Shown piece by piece: positions 16,604-25,101 of a stretch of 64,000 nt of DNA; position 1 is the first letter of the stretch; every line of letters begins with the position of its first letter. Position numbers and translations under genes: made by a program. Under the pieces are notes generated by a model. It searched no databases. It had not been told where the DNA came from and worked only from the letters and a program-made list of their open reading frames with translations. Source of the DNA: Haliscomenobacter sp. (lineage in GTDB: Bacteria > Bacteroidota > Bacteroidia > Chitinophagales > Saprospiraceae); contig JADJPL010000003.1 in assembly GCA_016713275.1 (NCBI GenBank), positions 124,001 to 188,000 on the forward strand. The letters are read 5' to 3'.

Positions 16604-16921
16604 TTACATGTTGCACTGGCAGTTTTCCAGGCACTCGATGATCAGGGAAACATCCCGCTCTTTGAGCGAGTACAACATGCTGCGCCCGTCGCGCTTTACG
16701 CTCAGCACTCCTTTCAACCGCATGGTTTGGAGGTGATGGGAGGTGAGGGATTGCTCGCTTCCGAGCATGTCGCAAATTTGAGTAACGGAAAGCTGCGGGT
16801 ATTGTTCCAGCAAGTGGACAATACCTAATCGGAGCGGATGGGCGACGGTTTTGAGAATAAAAGCGATCCGCTCCAGCTTTTCGGCGTTTTTTTGGTCGAT
16901 TACACCGTTGTTGATTTCCAT
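16604..16921 (-). CDS. ArsR-family winged-helix regulator
   Basis: 105 residues from ATG 16921 (MEINNGVIDQKN). The fold is the small ArsR/SmtB winged helix: LKTVAHPLRLGIVHLLEQ, then LSVTQICDMLGSEQSLTSHHLQTMRLKGVL and the wing VKRDGRSMLYSL. It ends CLENCQCNM, a cysteine-rich tail that could bind metal or sense redox state, although the classical helix-3 ELCVCDL metal site is absent. It precedes the methyltransferase gene and may control it. Confidence 0.85.
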   Translation of the reverse strand: MEINNGVIDQKNAEKLERIAFILKTVAHPLRLGIVHLLEQYPQLSVTQICDMLGSEQSLTSHHLQTMRLKGVLSVKRDGRSMLYSLKERDVSLIIECLENCQCNM

Positions 16922-17049
16922 AGGGTATGATAAACGCGTGGACCGGGCAATGTTACCCGGATTAACTTTAGAAAGATACAAACTGAAAAGCAATTTGGTT
17001 GGGCTGCCTTCGAAAAAGGGGAAAGAAAAGAGGAACGAGAGTGAAAATC

Positions 17050-17135
17050 TGGTGCCCAGAACAAGATTCGAACTTGCACACCCTTGCGAGCACTACCCCT
17101 CAAAGTAGCGTGTCTACCAATTTCACCATCTGGGC
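17050..17135 (-). tRNA. tRNA-Leu (anticodon GAG)
   Basis: On the minus strand the 7-bp acceptor GCCCAGA/TCTGGGC, the D-arm (GGTGAAATTGGTAGACAC), a class II variable arm and the T-arm (GTTCGAAT loop) are all present, and CCA is encoded at 17050-17052. The anticodon GAG pairs with + positions 17099-17101. The anticodon arm GCTACTTTGAGGGGTAG is one base shorter than in typical tRNA-Leu(GAG), so it closes with an irregular loop. A one-base consensus error in the G run is the simplest explanation. Confidence 0.85.
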
Positions 17136-17256
17136 AGATAAAAACACACTCTCGTTCCTAAGGGAAGCTTTCGATATTAGGAAAGCGAGGCGAATTTAGA
17201 TAAAAAAGTGTTTTCGCGCAAGCCTTTGGGTGGTTTTTCTACTCCAAAACACCAGA

Positions 17257-17280
17257 CTTGTTGCGGTGGGTCAGCGTGGA
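17257..17280. repeat. Dispersed 24-bp repeat, copy 1
   Basis: Reads cttgttgcggtgggtcagcg plus tgga. A copy with three or fewer differences lies at 18957-18980 in the same orientation, so the pair brackets the mlaE/mlaF genes. Confidence 0.5.
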
Positions 17281-17316
17281 GCGGCGGTTGTCTCAAATCG
17301 GGACCACCCCAAACGA

Positions 17317-18090
17317 TCAGTGGGTATGCCCCGCGTCCATGGCCGCGTTGCGCAATCGCTGAAGAAAAGGAGAAGCGAAGATGAAGTTCTTCAGGATCTC
17401 ATTGTCGCTGCTTAATACCTGATGGCGATCCCCTCTCCAGGCGATCTTCCCGGTGTGGAGCAGCACGACATTATCGCCGATTTCCATCACCGAGTTCATG
17501 TCGTGGGTGTTGATCACCGTGGTGATGTTGTAGTCCTGCGTGATACTGCGGATAAGCTCGTCGATGACCAGCGCGGTTTTGGGGTCCAGGCCTGAGTTGG
17601 GCTCGTCGCAAAACAAATAGCGGGGATTCAGTACAATGGCGCGGGCAATCCCGACGCGCTTTTGCATCCCGCCGCTGACCTCGGATGGGAATTTGCGGTT
17701 CGCGCCTTCCAGGTTGACCCGTTCCAGGCAGTGGTTGACCTGAAGGTGCTTCTCTTTGGCGGTCATATTGGTGAACATATCCAGGGGGAACCGGACATTC
17801 TCCTCTACTGTCAGCGAGTCAAACAAGGCCGAAGCCTGGAAGAGCATGCCTACTTTCATCCGAAGCGTGCGCACTTCCTTTTTATTCAACTGGCAAAAAT
17901 TGACGTTGTCGTAGTAGATCACCCCGTTGTCGGGCGCAAGCAACCCCACCAGCAGCTTGAGCAGCACCGTCTTTCCGCTTCCGCTTCGGCCAATGATCAA
18001 ATTGGTTTTCCCCGGGAAGAATTCGGTCGTAATCCCTTTCAGGACGTGGTTTTCGTTGAAACTTTTATACAGATGCTCTGTCCGGATCAT
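17317..18090 (-). CDS. mlaF: ABC transporter ATP-binding protein, MlaF-like
   Basis: 257 residues from ATG 18090 (MIRTEHLYKSFNENHV). Walker A GRSGSGKT, Q-loop LFQASALFD, signature VSGGMQKRVGIARA, Walker B YLFCDEPNSGLDP and H-switch VINTHDM are all present. LFQASALFDSLTVEEN and EPNSGLDP are typical of MlaF/Ttg2A, the ATPase of the Mla phospholipid transporter that maintains outer-membrane lipid asymmetry. It follows mlaE with a 25-base gap. The MlaD substrate-binding gene is not adjacent in this window, as the next feature downstream is the tRNA. Confidence 0.88.
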   Translation of the reverse strand: MIRTEHLYKSFNENHVLKGITTEFFPGKTNLIIGRSGSGKTVLLKLLVGLLAPDNGVIYYDNVNFCQLNKKEVRTLRMKVGMLFQASALFDSLTVEENVRFPLDMFTNMTAKEKHLQVNHCLERVNLEGANRKFPSEVSGGMQKRVGIARAIVLNPRYLFCDEPNSGLDPKTALVIDELIRSITQDYNITTVINTHDMNSVMEIGDNVVLLHTGKIAWRGDRHQVLSSDNEILKNFIFASPFLQRLRNAAMDAGHTH

Positions 18091-18115
18091 AGCTCGGGTT
18101 TTTTGGGATTGGAAA

Positions 18116-18859
18116 TCAGGTGAGTATGACGGCAATCAGGTAGTCGGCCAAAAGGATCATGATGTCGCTGATCACTACGGCATTCGTGCTCGCTTTGCCG
18201 AGTTCTATACTCCCTCCTTTCACAAAATACCCCTGGTAGCAGGAAATAGAGGTGAGCAAATACGCAAATACCACTGCTTTGATGAACATCAGGAATACGT
18301 TGTACGGCTCAAAGAAGGACCTGGCGCCCTGGATGTATTCCTCTGCGGACATTAGCCCTGTGGGGACGGCAGCAACATATCCCCCGACAATACTGATAAA
18401 AGCGGCGATGGCCACCAGCAAAGGAATTACCGCAATAGCGGCAACGACTTTCGGCATCACCAGATAAGCAGCCGTGTTGACTCCCATGATCTCCATGGCG
18501 TCGATATGTTCCTTTTGCCGCATTCCTCCGATTTCTGCAGCCATATTGGACCCGACTTTCCCCGCCAAAACCAGGCAGGTGATGGTGGGCGCCAATTCGA
18601 TAATAGCGCTGTCGCGAACGATATATCCAATGTAATAAATCGGCACCAGCGTCCCGTCCAGCTGGTAGGCAAACTGAATTGCCGTGACTGCGCCAATGAA
18701 CAGCGAAATGATGATGACGATGATCAGGGAACCTACCCCGATGTCGTTCATCTGACGCATCGTCTCTTTGTAGTACATGGCGGACTTCTCCGGCCGGGCA
18801 ACCGCCGTACCCATCATGATGAGGTAGCGGCCGAAGTGCGATAGCAATTTTGAAATCAT
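18116..18859 (-). CDS. mlaE: ABC transporter permease, MlaE-like
   Basis: 247 residues with five or six membrane segments. The MlaE family signature is clear: GVGSLIIVIIISLFIGAVTA, then ELAPTITCLVLAGKVGSNMA and AEIGGMRQKEHIDAMEIMGV. It forms the inner-membrane permease that partners MlaF in phospholipid transport. First gene of a two-gene minus-strand operon. The roughly 300-base region upstream (18860-19172) holds repeat copy 2 and no recognisable gene. Confidence 0.9.
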   Translation of the reverse strand: MISKLLSHFGRYLIMMGTAVARPEKSAMYYKETMRQMNDIGVGSLIIVIIISLFIGAVTAIQFAYQLDGTLVPIYYIGYIVRDSAIIELAPTITCLVLAGKVGSNMAAEIGGMRQKEHIDAMEIMGVNTAAYLVMPKVVAAIAVIPLLVAIAAFISIVGGYVAAVPTGLMSAEEYIQGARSFFEPYNVFLMFIKAVVFAYLLTSISCYQGYFVKGGSIELGKASTNAVVISDIMILLADYLIAVILT

Positions 18860-18956
18860 TGGCGTTTTTTCCGTCCTTTCTGAAACCGCAAAAATAGGGG
18901 AAATTTTTGGGGCTGCCCCAGGATCGGCGCATTAATTCCTGAGAGAAATCATTCGG

Positions 18957-18980
18957 CTTGTTGCGACGGGTCAGCGTGGG
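18957..18980. repeat. Dispersed 24-bp repeat, copy 2
   Basis: Reads cttgttgcgacgggtcagcg plus tggg, in the same orientation as the copy at 17257. It lies in the gap between mlaE and the SDR gene. Confidence 0.5.
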
Positions 18981-19172
18981 GTGCAAAGAGCCATTTTAAA
19001 CCCGCGATGATCCCGTCGAAACAAGTCTATTCTGGAGTAAATTGAACCAAACCGGGGATCGCGTTGTTACATTGGCCACCGCCCGTAAGGGACTACTGGA
19101 CTTTGAACAGACCAGGTTTCGCAAACCCAAGGTCTCCCAGGAAAGTCCAGGGGGGTTTTCGGATTAAAAACC

Positions 19173-19889
19173 ATGGAAATGAACCGCATTATCCTCACCG
19201 GAGCAAGCCGGGGAATTGGCTACGAAACCGTTTTGGCTTTGGCCGCAGACCCGCGCCGCCGAATCCTCGCCTTATCCAGGAATTTCCAGCGGCTCGGAGC
19301 GTTGCAGCAGGAAGCCCGGCGCCTGCATCCGGATACGCAAGTCTTTATCGCCGAAGTCGACCTGGCGCGCCCCCTTCCGCCTTCGTTTGCGGATTTGGTA
19401 GAACAAACCCTGGGCGGCGCCGACGTACTGATCCACAACGCCGGATTGCTGCTGAATAAACCTTTTCTGGAATTGGAACGGACCGAATGGGAACAGCTCT
19501 TCCAGGCCAACCTCTTCGGAGCGGCCGAGTTGTCGCGCCGGCTCTTTCCTTTTTTTCAGCGCAACGCCCAGTCCCATATCGTACATATAGGCTCTATGGG
19601 CGGGATTCAGGGGAGCGGCAAGTTCCCTGGCCTCAGTGCGTATAGCGCTTCCAAAGCGGCGTTGGCCTGTCTGGCCGAGTGCCTTGCCGAAGAGTGGAAA
19701 GATGCTGGAATTGCCGTAAATTGCCTGGCTTTAGGCGCCGTTCAGACGGAAATGCTGGAACAGGCTTTCCCCGGGTATCAGGCGCCGGTAAGCAGCTCGG
19801 ACATGGGCGCCTTCGTTGCCGATTTTGCCCTCAACGGGTGGCGCTTCTTTAATGGAAAAATTTTGCCGGCGTCTTTGTCGACGCCCTAA
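19173..19889 (+). CDS. Short-chain dehydrogenase/reductase
   Basis: 238 residues. The Rossmann motif TGASRGIG is at residues 9-16, NAG (in LIHNAG) near 90, and the catalytic Ser-Tyr-Lys set is represented by HIGSMGG, then YSASKAAL (YxxxK near 155). This is the classical SDR layout for NAD(P)H-dependent oxidoreductases; the substrate is not predictable. ATG 19173 and ATG 19179 are both possible starts. The NRDE gene begins 9 bases after the stop, so an operon SDR-NRDE-ATP-grasp is likely. Confidence 0.9.
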   Translation: MEMNRIILTGASRGIGYETVLALAADPRRRILALSRNFQRLGALQQEARRLHPDTQVFIAEVDLARPLPPSFADLVEQTLGGADVLIHNAGLLLNKPFLELERTEWEQLFQANLFGAAELSRRLFPFFQRNAQSHIVHIGSMGGIQGSGKFPGLSAYSASKAALACLAECLAEEWKDAGIAVNCLALGAVQTEMLEQAFPGYQAPVSSSDMGAFVADFALNGWRFFNGKILPASLSTP

Positions 19890-19898
19890 ACCACCGTC

Positions 19899-20651
19899 AT
19901 GTGCACCGTTACCTACGTCCCCCGTTCCGGGGGAGGATTTTATCTGAATTCCAACCGGGATGAATCCCCTTCCCGGGCAGCGGAAGGCTTGGTCCAGATC
20001 ATGCCGAATGGTAAAAAAATCGTCTTCCCCAAAGACCGCGGGGCGGGAGGAACCTGGATTGCCGCCAATGCGGATGGGATGGTTCTTTGCCTGCTCAATG
20101 GCGCATTCGAACGCCACGAGCGAAACCCGCCGTACCGGATGAGCCGCGGATTCGTCTTGCTGGAACTTCTGGAGACGACCGATATCCCCAGGTCTTTTTC
20201 GGAATACAACCTGGAGGGAATCGAACCTTTTACCCTGGTCCTGGCGGGCTGGCATGCGCTTTGGGATTTGCGCTGGGACGGCGATCAGCGCCATATACGC
20301 CCGCTAAATGGGGAGGAAAGCCATATCTGGTCGTCTGCCACGTTGTACGACGCCGGCGTCCGTAGCCGCCGGGAAAAATGGTTTCGAGCCTGGGAACAGA
20401 CCGATAAAGCGACAGATCTGGAAAAAATGCTTACCTTTCACCTCTATGCCGGAGAGGGAGACCCCCGGAACGATGTCGTGATGAATCGGGACGGCCTTGT
20501 GCAAACGATTAGCGTCACCAGCATCGTTCACCTCGGGCAGCAGATGGAAATGCATTATTTCGACCTCCTTACCCAAAAAAAGGAGCGGGCACAAATTGAG
20601 TTGAACCGTGAATTGGTGGAACCCGGCGCAACGCCGTCTTTTCTGGATTAA
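19899..20651 (+). CDS. NRDE (TANGO2-like) family protein
   Basis: 250 residues starting MCTVTYVPRSGGGFYLNSNR, with NSNRDES matching the NRDE motif that names the family and Cys2 as the presumed N-terminal nucleophile. GGTWIAANADGMVLCLLNG is the second family hallmark. The bacterial function is unknown; the animal homologue TANGO2 affects metabolism and Golgi organisation. It overlaps the start of the next gene by 44 bases if the GTG start at 20608 is used. Confidence 0.85.
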   Translation: MCTVTYVPRSGGGFYLNSNRDESPSRAAEGLVQIMPNGKKIVFPKDRGAGGTWIAANADGMVLCLLNGAFERHERNPPYRMSRGFVLLELLETTDIPRSFSEYNLEGIEPFTLVLAGWHALWDLRWDGDQRHIRPLNGEESHIWSSATLYDAGVRSRREKWFRAWEQTDKATDLEKMLTFHLYAGEGDPRNDVVMNRDGLVQTISVTSIVHLGQQMEMHYFDLLTQKKERAQIELNRELVEPGATPSFLD

Positions 20652-21675
20652 GCTGTTCAATTGGGAATATTGGCCGACCATGGCCTTTTATTGGCCTATG
20701 TTCCTTTACGGCCCATTACTCGCATTGCGGTACCGGCATGTGTGTTTTTTTTCGGCCGCCAATCCCGGCATGTACCTTAGCGGGCTTGGCCTGGAGTCCA
20801 AGTTCGACACCCTGAAAATGATCCCGGAACGCGTCCGGCCCAAATCCGTTCTCGTTCCTCACGGTTCGCCGCTTTCCGAAATAAAGGATTGGCTTGCTGA
20901 AGCGGGAATGGGCTTTCCGATGATTGCCAAACCAGACCTCGGCTACCGGGGCTTGCTCGTCACCAGGATACCTTCGGAAGAAGACCTCGTGGCTTTTCTT
21001 CGTTCCTATCCCATCGATTTTATTCTTCAGGAATTCCTGGACTACCCCGAAGAAGTCGGCGTTTTTTATTGCCGGATGCCGGGGCAGGATCGGGGGGATA
21101 TCATTTCCCTCACTCTGAAGAAATTTCTTGCCGTTACCGGAGATGGCCGCTCCACCGTCCTGGATTTGGTGAACCAAAACCCCAGAGCTCTGCTCCAGAT
21201 GGACCGGCTTCAAAAAACGCATAGCCAGGTATTGCAGCGCATCCCGAACCAAGGCGAGCAAGTGCCGTTGGGGATTATCGGAAACCATTCCAAGGGGACT
21301 CTTTTTATCAATGGCACGCCTTTGGCAGACGAGCGGCTGGCCCGGGTTTTCGACGAAGTAACCAAGCCTATGGCCGGCTTTTATTACGGCCGGTTTGATA
21401 TTAAATGCCAAAGCCTGGATCTGCTGAAGGAAGGAAAAGCCTTCAAGGTCATTGAGCTCAATGGTATTGGCTCCGAACCAACTCATATCTACGACCAGAC
21501 CCGAATGACCTATCCCGAAGCGTTATGGACGATCCTTCGGCATTGGACCCTGGTAGCCAAGGTGTCTTCAACGAATCACGCCGCAGGCATTCCTTATATG
21601 CCGGCAGCCCAGGTCCTCAGAGCCCTTGCCGGGTTGAAGGCCTATCACCGGAAATTGAAGCCGCATCTAAAGTGA
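20608..21675 (+). CDS. ATP-grasp (D-Ala-D-Ala ligase-like) protein
   Basis: 355 residues from GTG 20608, or about 331 from ATG 20680. The segment KLFNWEYWPTMAFYWPMF before that ATG looks family-conserved, so an earlier start is preferred. The ATP-grasp core shows FPMIAKPDLGYRGLLV (nucleotide-binding lysine), DFILQEFLDYPEEVGVFY, then GRFDIKCQSLDLL and FKVIELNGIGSEPTHIYD (metal-binding Glu and Asn). The substrate is unknown; relatives ligate a carboxyl to an amine. It overlaps convergently with the next gene by 31 bases. Confidence 0.75.
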   Translation: MNWWNPAQRRLFWIKLFNWEYWPTMAFYWPMFLYGPLLALRYRHVCFFSAANPGMYLSGLGLESKFDTLKMIPERVRPKSVLVPHGSPLSEIKDWLAEAGMGFPMIAKPDLGYRGLLVTRIPSEEDLVAFLRSYPIDFILQEFLDYPEEVGVFYCRMPGQDRGDIISLTLKKFLAVTGDGRSTVLDLVNQNPRALLQMDRLQKTHSQVLQRIPNQGEQVPLGIIGNHSKGTLFINGTPLADERLARVFDEVTKPMAGFYYGRFDIKCQSLDLLKEGKAFKVIELNGIGSEPTHIYDQTRMTYPEALWTILRHWTLVAKVSSTNHAAGIPYMPAAQVLRALAGLKAYHRKLKPHLK

Positions 21676-22283
21676 TTTTTCCGGGGCCTGAGCGGGCATT
21701 TTTCGCCATATTCCTTCTCCAGCCGAAGGATAAAGGCTTCTGCCGGAACCCCGTTCAGGAAGACCTTGTCGATCAGGGCTACTCCTTTTTTTACCCGCAA
21801 GCCTACCTGAAGCGACACCTCCAGGCTGTCCAGGCGCCCTCCATGGATTGCGTTTTGAAGCGAGGAAGAAACTTCCCGAATTTTCGTCCGGTCCAGAAAA
21901 TAGGTCTGGACCGTGGCAGGCATGTCAAAATGGGTCCATTTGCGCTGGAGTGGGCTAAACGAGACCTTCGTGGCGATATAGTCGGTTCCGTTGACAGGGA
22001 ATTTGTGGATCTTTTTAAAAAAAGCTTTTCCTTCTGGGGTTTTGGCAAGTTCGACAAAAACCTTCTGGTGAAAGCTAAACGTGTCGGTGCGGGGAAGCCG
22101 GCTATCCCAGGGAATGTACAAGCTGTTGATACCCAGCCCGGAAAGTAACTTATCGCCGGGAATATCGAAGGAATAATACGCTCCTTTGGTCAGAATTTGT
22201 TCCTGATAACGAACCATCGACCAGGGGAACCAAAGATAAAGCGCGGCCAAAGCAGCGAAGAGTAAAGGTTGAAGCGGTTTCAT
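21645..22283 (-). CDS. Membrane-anchored hypothetical protein
   Basis: 212 residues from ATG 22283 (MKPLQPLLFAALAALYLWFP), giving one N-terminal membrane anchor or uncleaved signal and an extracytoplasmic remainder. Segments GAYYSFDIPGDKLL and VNGTDYIATKVSF faintly recall GDYXXLXY-domain proteins, but the key motif is not intact, so I do not assign the family. It is the last gene of the minus-strand run that begins near 29.5 kb. Confidence 0.55.
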   Translation of the reverse strand: MKPLQPLLFAALAALYLWFPWSMVRYQEQILTKGAYYSFDIPGDKLLSGLGINSLYIPWDSRLPRTDTFSFHQKVFVELAKTPEGKAFFKKIHKFPVNGTDYIATKVSFSPLQRKWTHFDMPATVQTYFLDRTKIREVSSSLQNAIHGGRLDSLEVSLQVGLRVKKGVALIDKVFLNGVPAEAFILRLEKEYGEKCPLRPRKNHFRCGFNFR

Positions 22284-22333
22284 ATAGTTGGCGGGCATTG
22301 GTAAGCAATCCTTCCGGCTTCCCGCCGGAGAAT

Positions 22334-22361
22334 GGGGCTGTCTCAAAAGACCGTTATTGCC
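22334..22361. repeat. Dispersed GGGGCTGTCTCAAAAGAC repeat
   Basis: Reads ggggctgtctcaaaagaccg followed by ttattgcc, in the 117-base gap between the genes ending at 22401 and starting at 22283. Related copies lie at 13681 (inverted), 63203, 63256-63311 and about 63334. Confidence 0.6.
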
Positions 22362-22400
22362 AACATAAAATTAGCTGAAATTTTCCACTATCTCCGGAGA

Positions 22401-23645
22401 TTAGTTCAGGTTTTCCAGGACGGGCGCCCCACTTACCCGAACTTCCCCTTGGCGCCGTCCCTGCCGCTGCATTTCGATCCCTTGCCAGCGCATGCCGCAA
22501 GCGTTGTGGAGCCGGCTGGATGCATCCAGGATCAGCACGCCGCCAGGCTCGACCAGAATTTTTCCGTTCGCCGGCAGGGATATGCGGCAACTGATCCGGA
22601 GTTCGGCGCCGGATTTGACGACGACGCTCCCTTCGAGGTCGGCAGCCGTTTTCCAATGGGCGTTTCCTGCGACCACAATAGATTGCGCTTCGTTGAGGGC
22701 GCACCCGTTCGGAACCAGAAACTTCCTCGACAGGTGGTGCTCATTGGCCATCCGCTGACGGATTCGGGCAATCTGGCAAGGCGTCCAGGCATTCTGAAGG
22801 GCGTTGTAGTCCATAACGTTGTTCGACGCGGCCGTATCGCAGGGCGGGGTTTCGGTCCGGTTCCAGCAGGGCTGGTTATGCTCGGGGGTGTCGGGGCAGC
22901 CGTCGGCCTGCCAGGCGTGGTTCAATCCGAACACATGGCCCACCTCGTGATTCAACACGCCCCGGTAGGCCCAGGGCGGTTGTTTGCTTTCGAAAAAGCC
23001 CGCCATTTTGATAAAGTCGTGCACCATGACCCCCACCGGCCCTTTGGGATACGTTGGGGAACGAAGGCTATCCGGGAAATGAGGGAGAATGAAGAGATTC
23101 AAAATGCTGTCGCGCCCAATCCCGTAGCGCTCCGCCATCCGGCGGTCCATCAGGTTGTTGTCCTTCCCTTTGTGGATATAGTAGCACAACGCATCGTCGT
23201 AGTGGAAATAAATGCCCCGGTCTCCCGGTTGAGCGCTGAGTACCATTTCATACCCCACTGGAAAAACGGGGATCTGGTTGCGGTGGGGCAGCCAGGAGGG
23301 ATTATTTTCACGTAGGTCTTTATTTGCGGAAATCAGGAGGCCTTCTACGAAACGGTACGCCTCTTCTTCCGGGTAGTTGTGCGCGCTGTCGCTGCTGTTC
23401 ATGAAATGGACGTTCACCCGAAGGCGCCGGGTCGGGTATAGCCGGAGATCGATGGAATCCGGAAGGTAATTTTCCTGGGCTGCGCATGGATCGGCAAGCT
23501 TTCCGGGTTCGAAAGGCCGGGCATTGTTCTTCAGGGAGGCTTCCTGCTGGTCCGGAACGTAGAAAGCCGAATGCAAGGCCGGTGTGCAGGCAGTCAGGCC
23601 GGTGAGTACGACCGTATAAAGAAAAGGATTGATCCAATCGGGCAT
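22401..23645 (-). CDS. Metzincin zinc metalloprotease lipoprotein (M43-like)
   Basis: 414 residues from ATG 23645 (MPDWINPFLYTVVLTGLTAC), giving a lipoprotein signal with LTAC lipobox. The active site is LNHEVGHVFGLNHAWQ, a full HExxHxxGxxH motif; cysteines follow (GCPDTPEHNQPCW), then the Met-turn NNVMDY, as in M43 pappalysin-type peptidases. The last 100 residues look like a beta-helix or capping module (GSVVVKSGAELRISC, then GGVLILDASSRL), a segment often seen in Bacteroidota surface proteins. It follows the TPM-domain gene by 14 bases. Function: extracytoplasmic proteolysis, substrate unknown. Confidence 0.8.
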   Translation of the reverse strand: MPDWINPFLYTVVLTGLTACTPALHSAFYVPDQQEASLKNNARPFEPGKLADPCAAQENYLPDSIDLRLYPTRRLRVNVHFMNSSDSAHNYPEEEAYRFVEGLLISANKDLRENNPSWLPHRNQIPVFPVGYEMVLSAQPGDRGIYFHYDDALCYYIHKGKDNNLMDRRMAERYGIGRDSILNLFILPHFPDSLRSPTYPKGPVGVMVHDFIKMAGFFESKQPPWAYRGVLNHEVGHVFGLNHAWQADGCPDTPEHNQPCWNRTETPPCDTAASNNVMDYNALQNAWTPCQIARIRQRMANEHHLSRKFLVPNGCALNEAQSIVVAGNAHWKTAADLEGSVVVKSGAELRISCRISLPANGKILVEPGGVLILDASSRLHNACGMRWQGIEMQRQGRRQGEVRVSGAPVLENLN

Positions 23646-23659
23646 CTGCAAGGTGTTCT

Positions 23660-24472
23660 TTACCAGTCGCCTCCAGCGCCGCCTCCGTCGAAGCCGCCGC
23701 CCCCGAAGCCGCCGAAATCCCCCCATCCGCCGCTATCGTTGTTTCCCCATCCGCTGCTTCCGGAGCCGCTGCCGCCCCATCCTCCGCCGGGAAAGATGAT
23801 CCATCCGCCGCCGCCGCGCCGTCCGCGGGGATCTGCGTCGTAATGCCCGCCGCGGTAGTATCCGCCTCCCTTGTCGTTGGTATTGCTAAGTACAGAGAAA
23901 AGAACGATGACGCCTACGACGATCAGGAGCACCAGCAACACGCCGCCGGCGCGGTTGCCCTCTTTTCCGGCCGCTTCGTTGGTATACGTGCCAGAGCCCA
24001 GCTCGATCATCACCGTAGTGGCCTTGTCCAGGCCTCCGTAAAAATCGCCTTCCCGGAAGGCGGGCCGGATGAGGTTGTCCAATATTCGTTTGGACACGTT
24101 ATCGGTCAGGTAGCCCTGAACGCCGGGTCCGGCGTGAATATACAGCTTGCGGTCTTCCAGCGCGGCGTAGATCAGGATGCCGTTGTCGTTGCCTTTGGCG
24201 CCGATGCCCTAGGCTTCGGCGAGCCGGAAGGAATATTCAAACACGTCGTCGCCGTCCAGACTGGATTCCAGTACAATAGCAATTTGGGTGGATGTGGAAT
24301 CGGCGTAAGCAACGAGCTTTTGTTCCAGCGCTGTCTTTTGGCCCTGATCCAGTATCCCTGCATAATCATTGACGAGGGTATTCGGACGTGGAGGAATCTC
24401 CTTGGAAAAAACCAGCGCAGGGAAGCAAAGCAAGGAAAGGAGCATGCCCCCGGCTAGGGTGCGAAGTTTCAT
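23660..24472 (-). CDS. TPM-domain (YgcG-like) secreted membrane protein, interrupted by one stop
   Basis: Reconstructed as 270 codons from ATG 24472 (MKLRTLAGGMLLSLLCFPAL). The signal peptide is followed by the TPM domain (LVNDYAGILDQGQKTALEQK, then STQIAIVLESSLDGDDVFEY), a membrane segment (LLVLLIVVGVIVLFSVLS) and a long glycine-rich tail ending GGGGFDGGGAGGDW. An in-frame TAG at 24209-24211 sits in RLAEA*GIGAKGNDNGIL, where relatives have Trp (WGIG); a TGG-to-TAG change explains it. It could be a real nonsense mutation or a consensus error. Third gene of a LemA-TPM-TPM operon, a common arrangement. Confidence 0.75.
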
Positions 24473-24561
24473 GTGTACGTTTTTTCTTATCGGCAAATTA
24501 CCCCATATCCCGGCCGGAAGCGAAAAATATCGACGGAAGGGCAGGGGGGATAGCCTGAAAT

Positions 24562-24999
24562 TCAATCTTCTTCACCGAAGGAGATATCGTCGCTTAATTC
24601 GTTCGGGTTTTCTGTTTGCACGGGAAAGTACGCGTGGAGCTTCTCGCCGACCATGCGGACGGCGGCGCTGATCCCCTCGGATACCAACCCCTGACGAAAA
24701 TGTTCCCGGAGCAGATCCCGGATATCCTCCCAAAAATGGGAAGGAACTACCTCGTTGATCCCCTGATCGCCCAGCACGGCGAACTGCCTGTTTTCTGGAG
24801 AGATGAAGAACAGCACCCCGTTTCGCTGGCGGGTTTGGTGCATATTCAGTTTGAAAAAAACTTTTTGGGCTTCCTGTAAGACAGGGCCGGCCAGTTTTTT
24901 CTGAATATGCACCCGCACCTCGCCCGACGTTTGGGATTCCGCGTCCCGGATGGCATGGATGATCGCTTCCTCCTGTTGTTTTGAAATAAAATGCGGCAT
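24562..24999 (-). CDS. TPM-domain protein
   Basis: 145 residues from ATG 24999 (MPHFISKQQ). A single TPM domain covers the protein: AIIHAIRDAESQTSGEVRVH, then RNGVLFFISPENRQFAVLGD and a C-terminal acidic tail. No signal peptide, so probably on the cytoplasmic face. It lies between lemA and the YgcG-like gene, as in many Bacteroidota. TPM domains are linked to phosphatase activity in plants and to membrane-protein maintenance in bacteria. Confidence 0.85.
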   Translation of the reverse strand: MPHFISKQQEEAIIHAIRDAESQTSGEVRVHIQKKLAGPVLQEAQKVFFKLNMHQTRQRNGVLFFISPENRQFAVLGDQGINEVVPSHFWEDIRDLLREHFRQGLVSEGISAAVRMVGEKLHAYFPVQTENPNELSDDISFGEED

Positions 25000-25101
25000 G
25001 ATCAATGGTTAAGCAGGGGCTGCCCGGAGCAACAAGGGAGCAGTGCAAACGGCGTTCTCCATGATGCGCAAAATGAAGCGGCAGCCAATACCCTGCAGGG
25101 A

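Noticed and set aside
22332..23315. Plus-strand frame of 327 codons
   Set aside because: It is antisense to the metzincin lipoprotein, whose HExxHxxGxxH motif and signal make that strand clearly coding.
24209..24211. Stop-codon recoding (TAG read as an amino acid)
   Set aside because: Other genes in the window use TAG as a normal stop (for example 2877 and 5769), and the TGG-to-TAG explanation is simpler.
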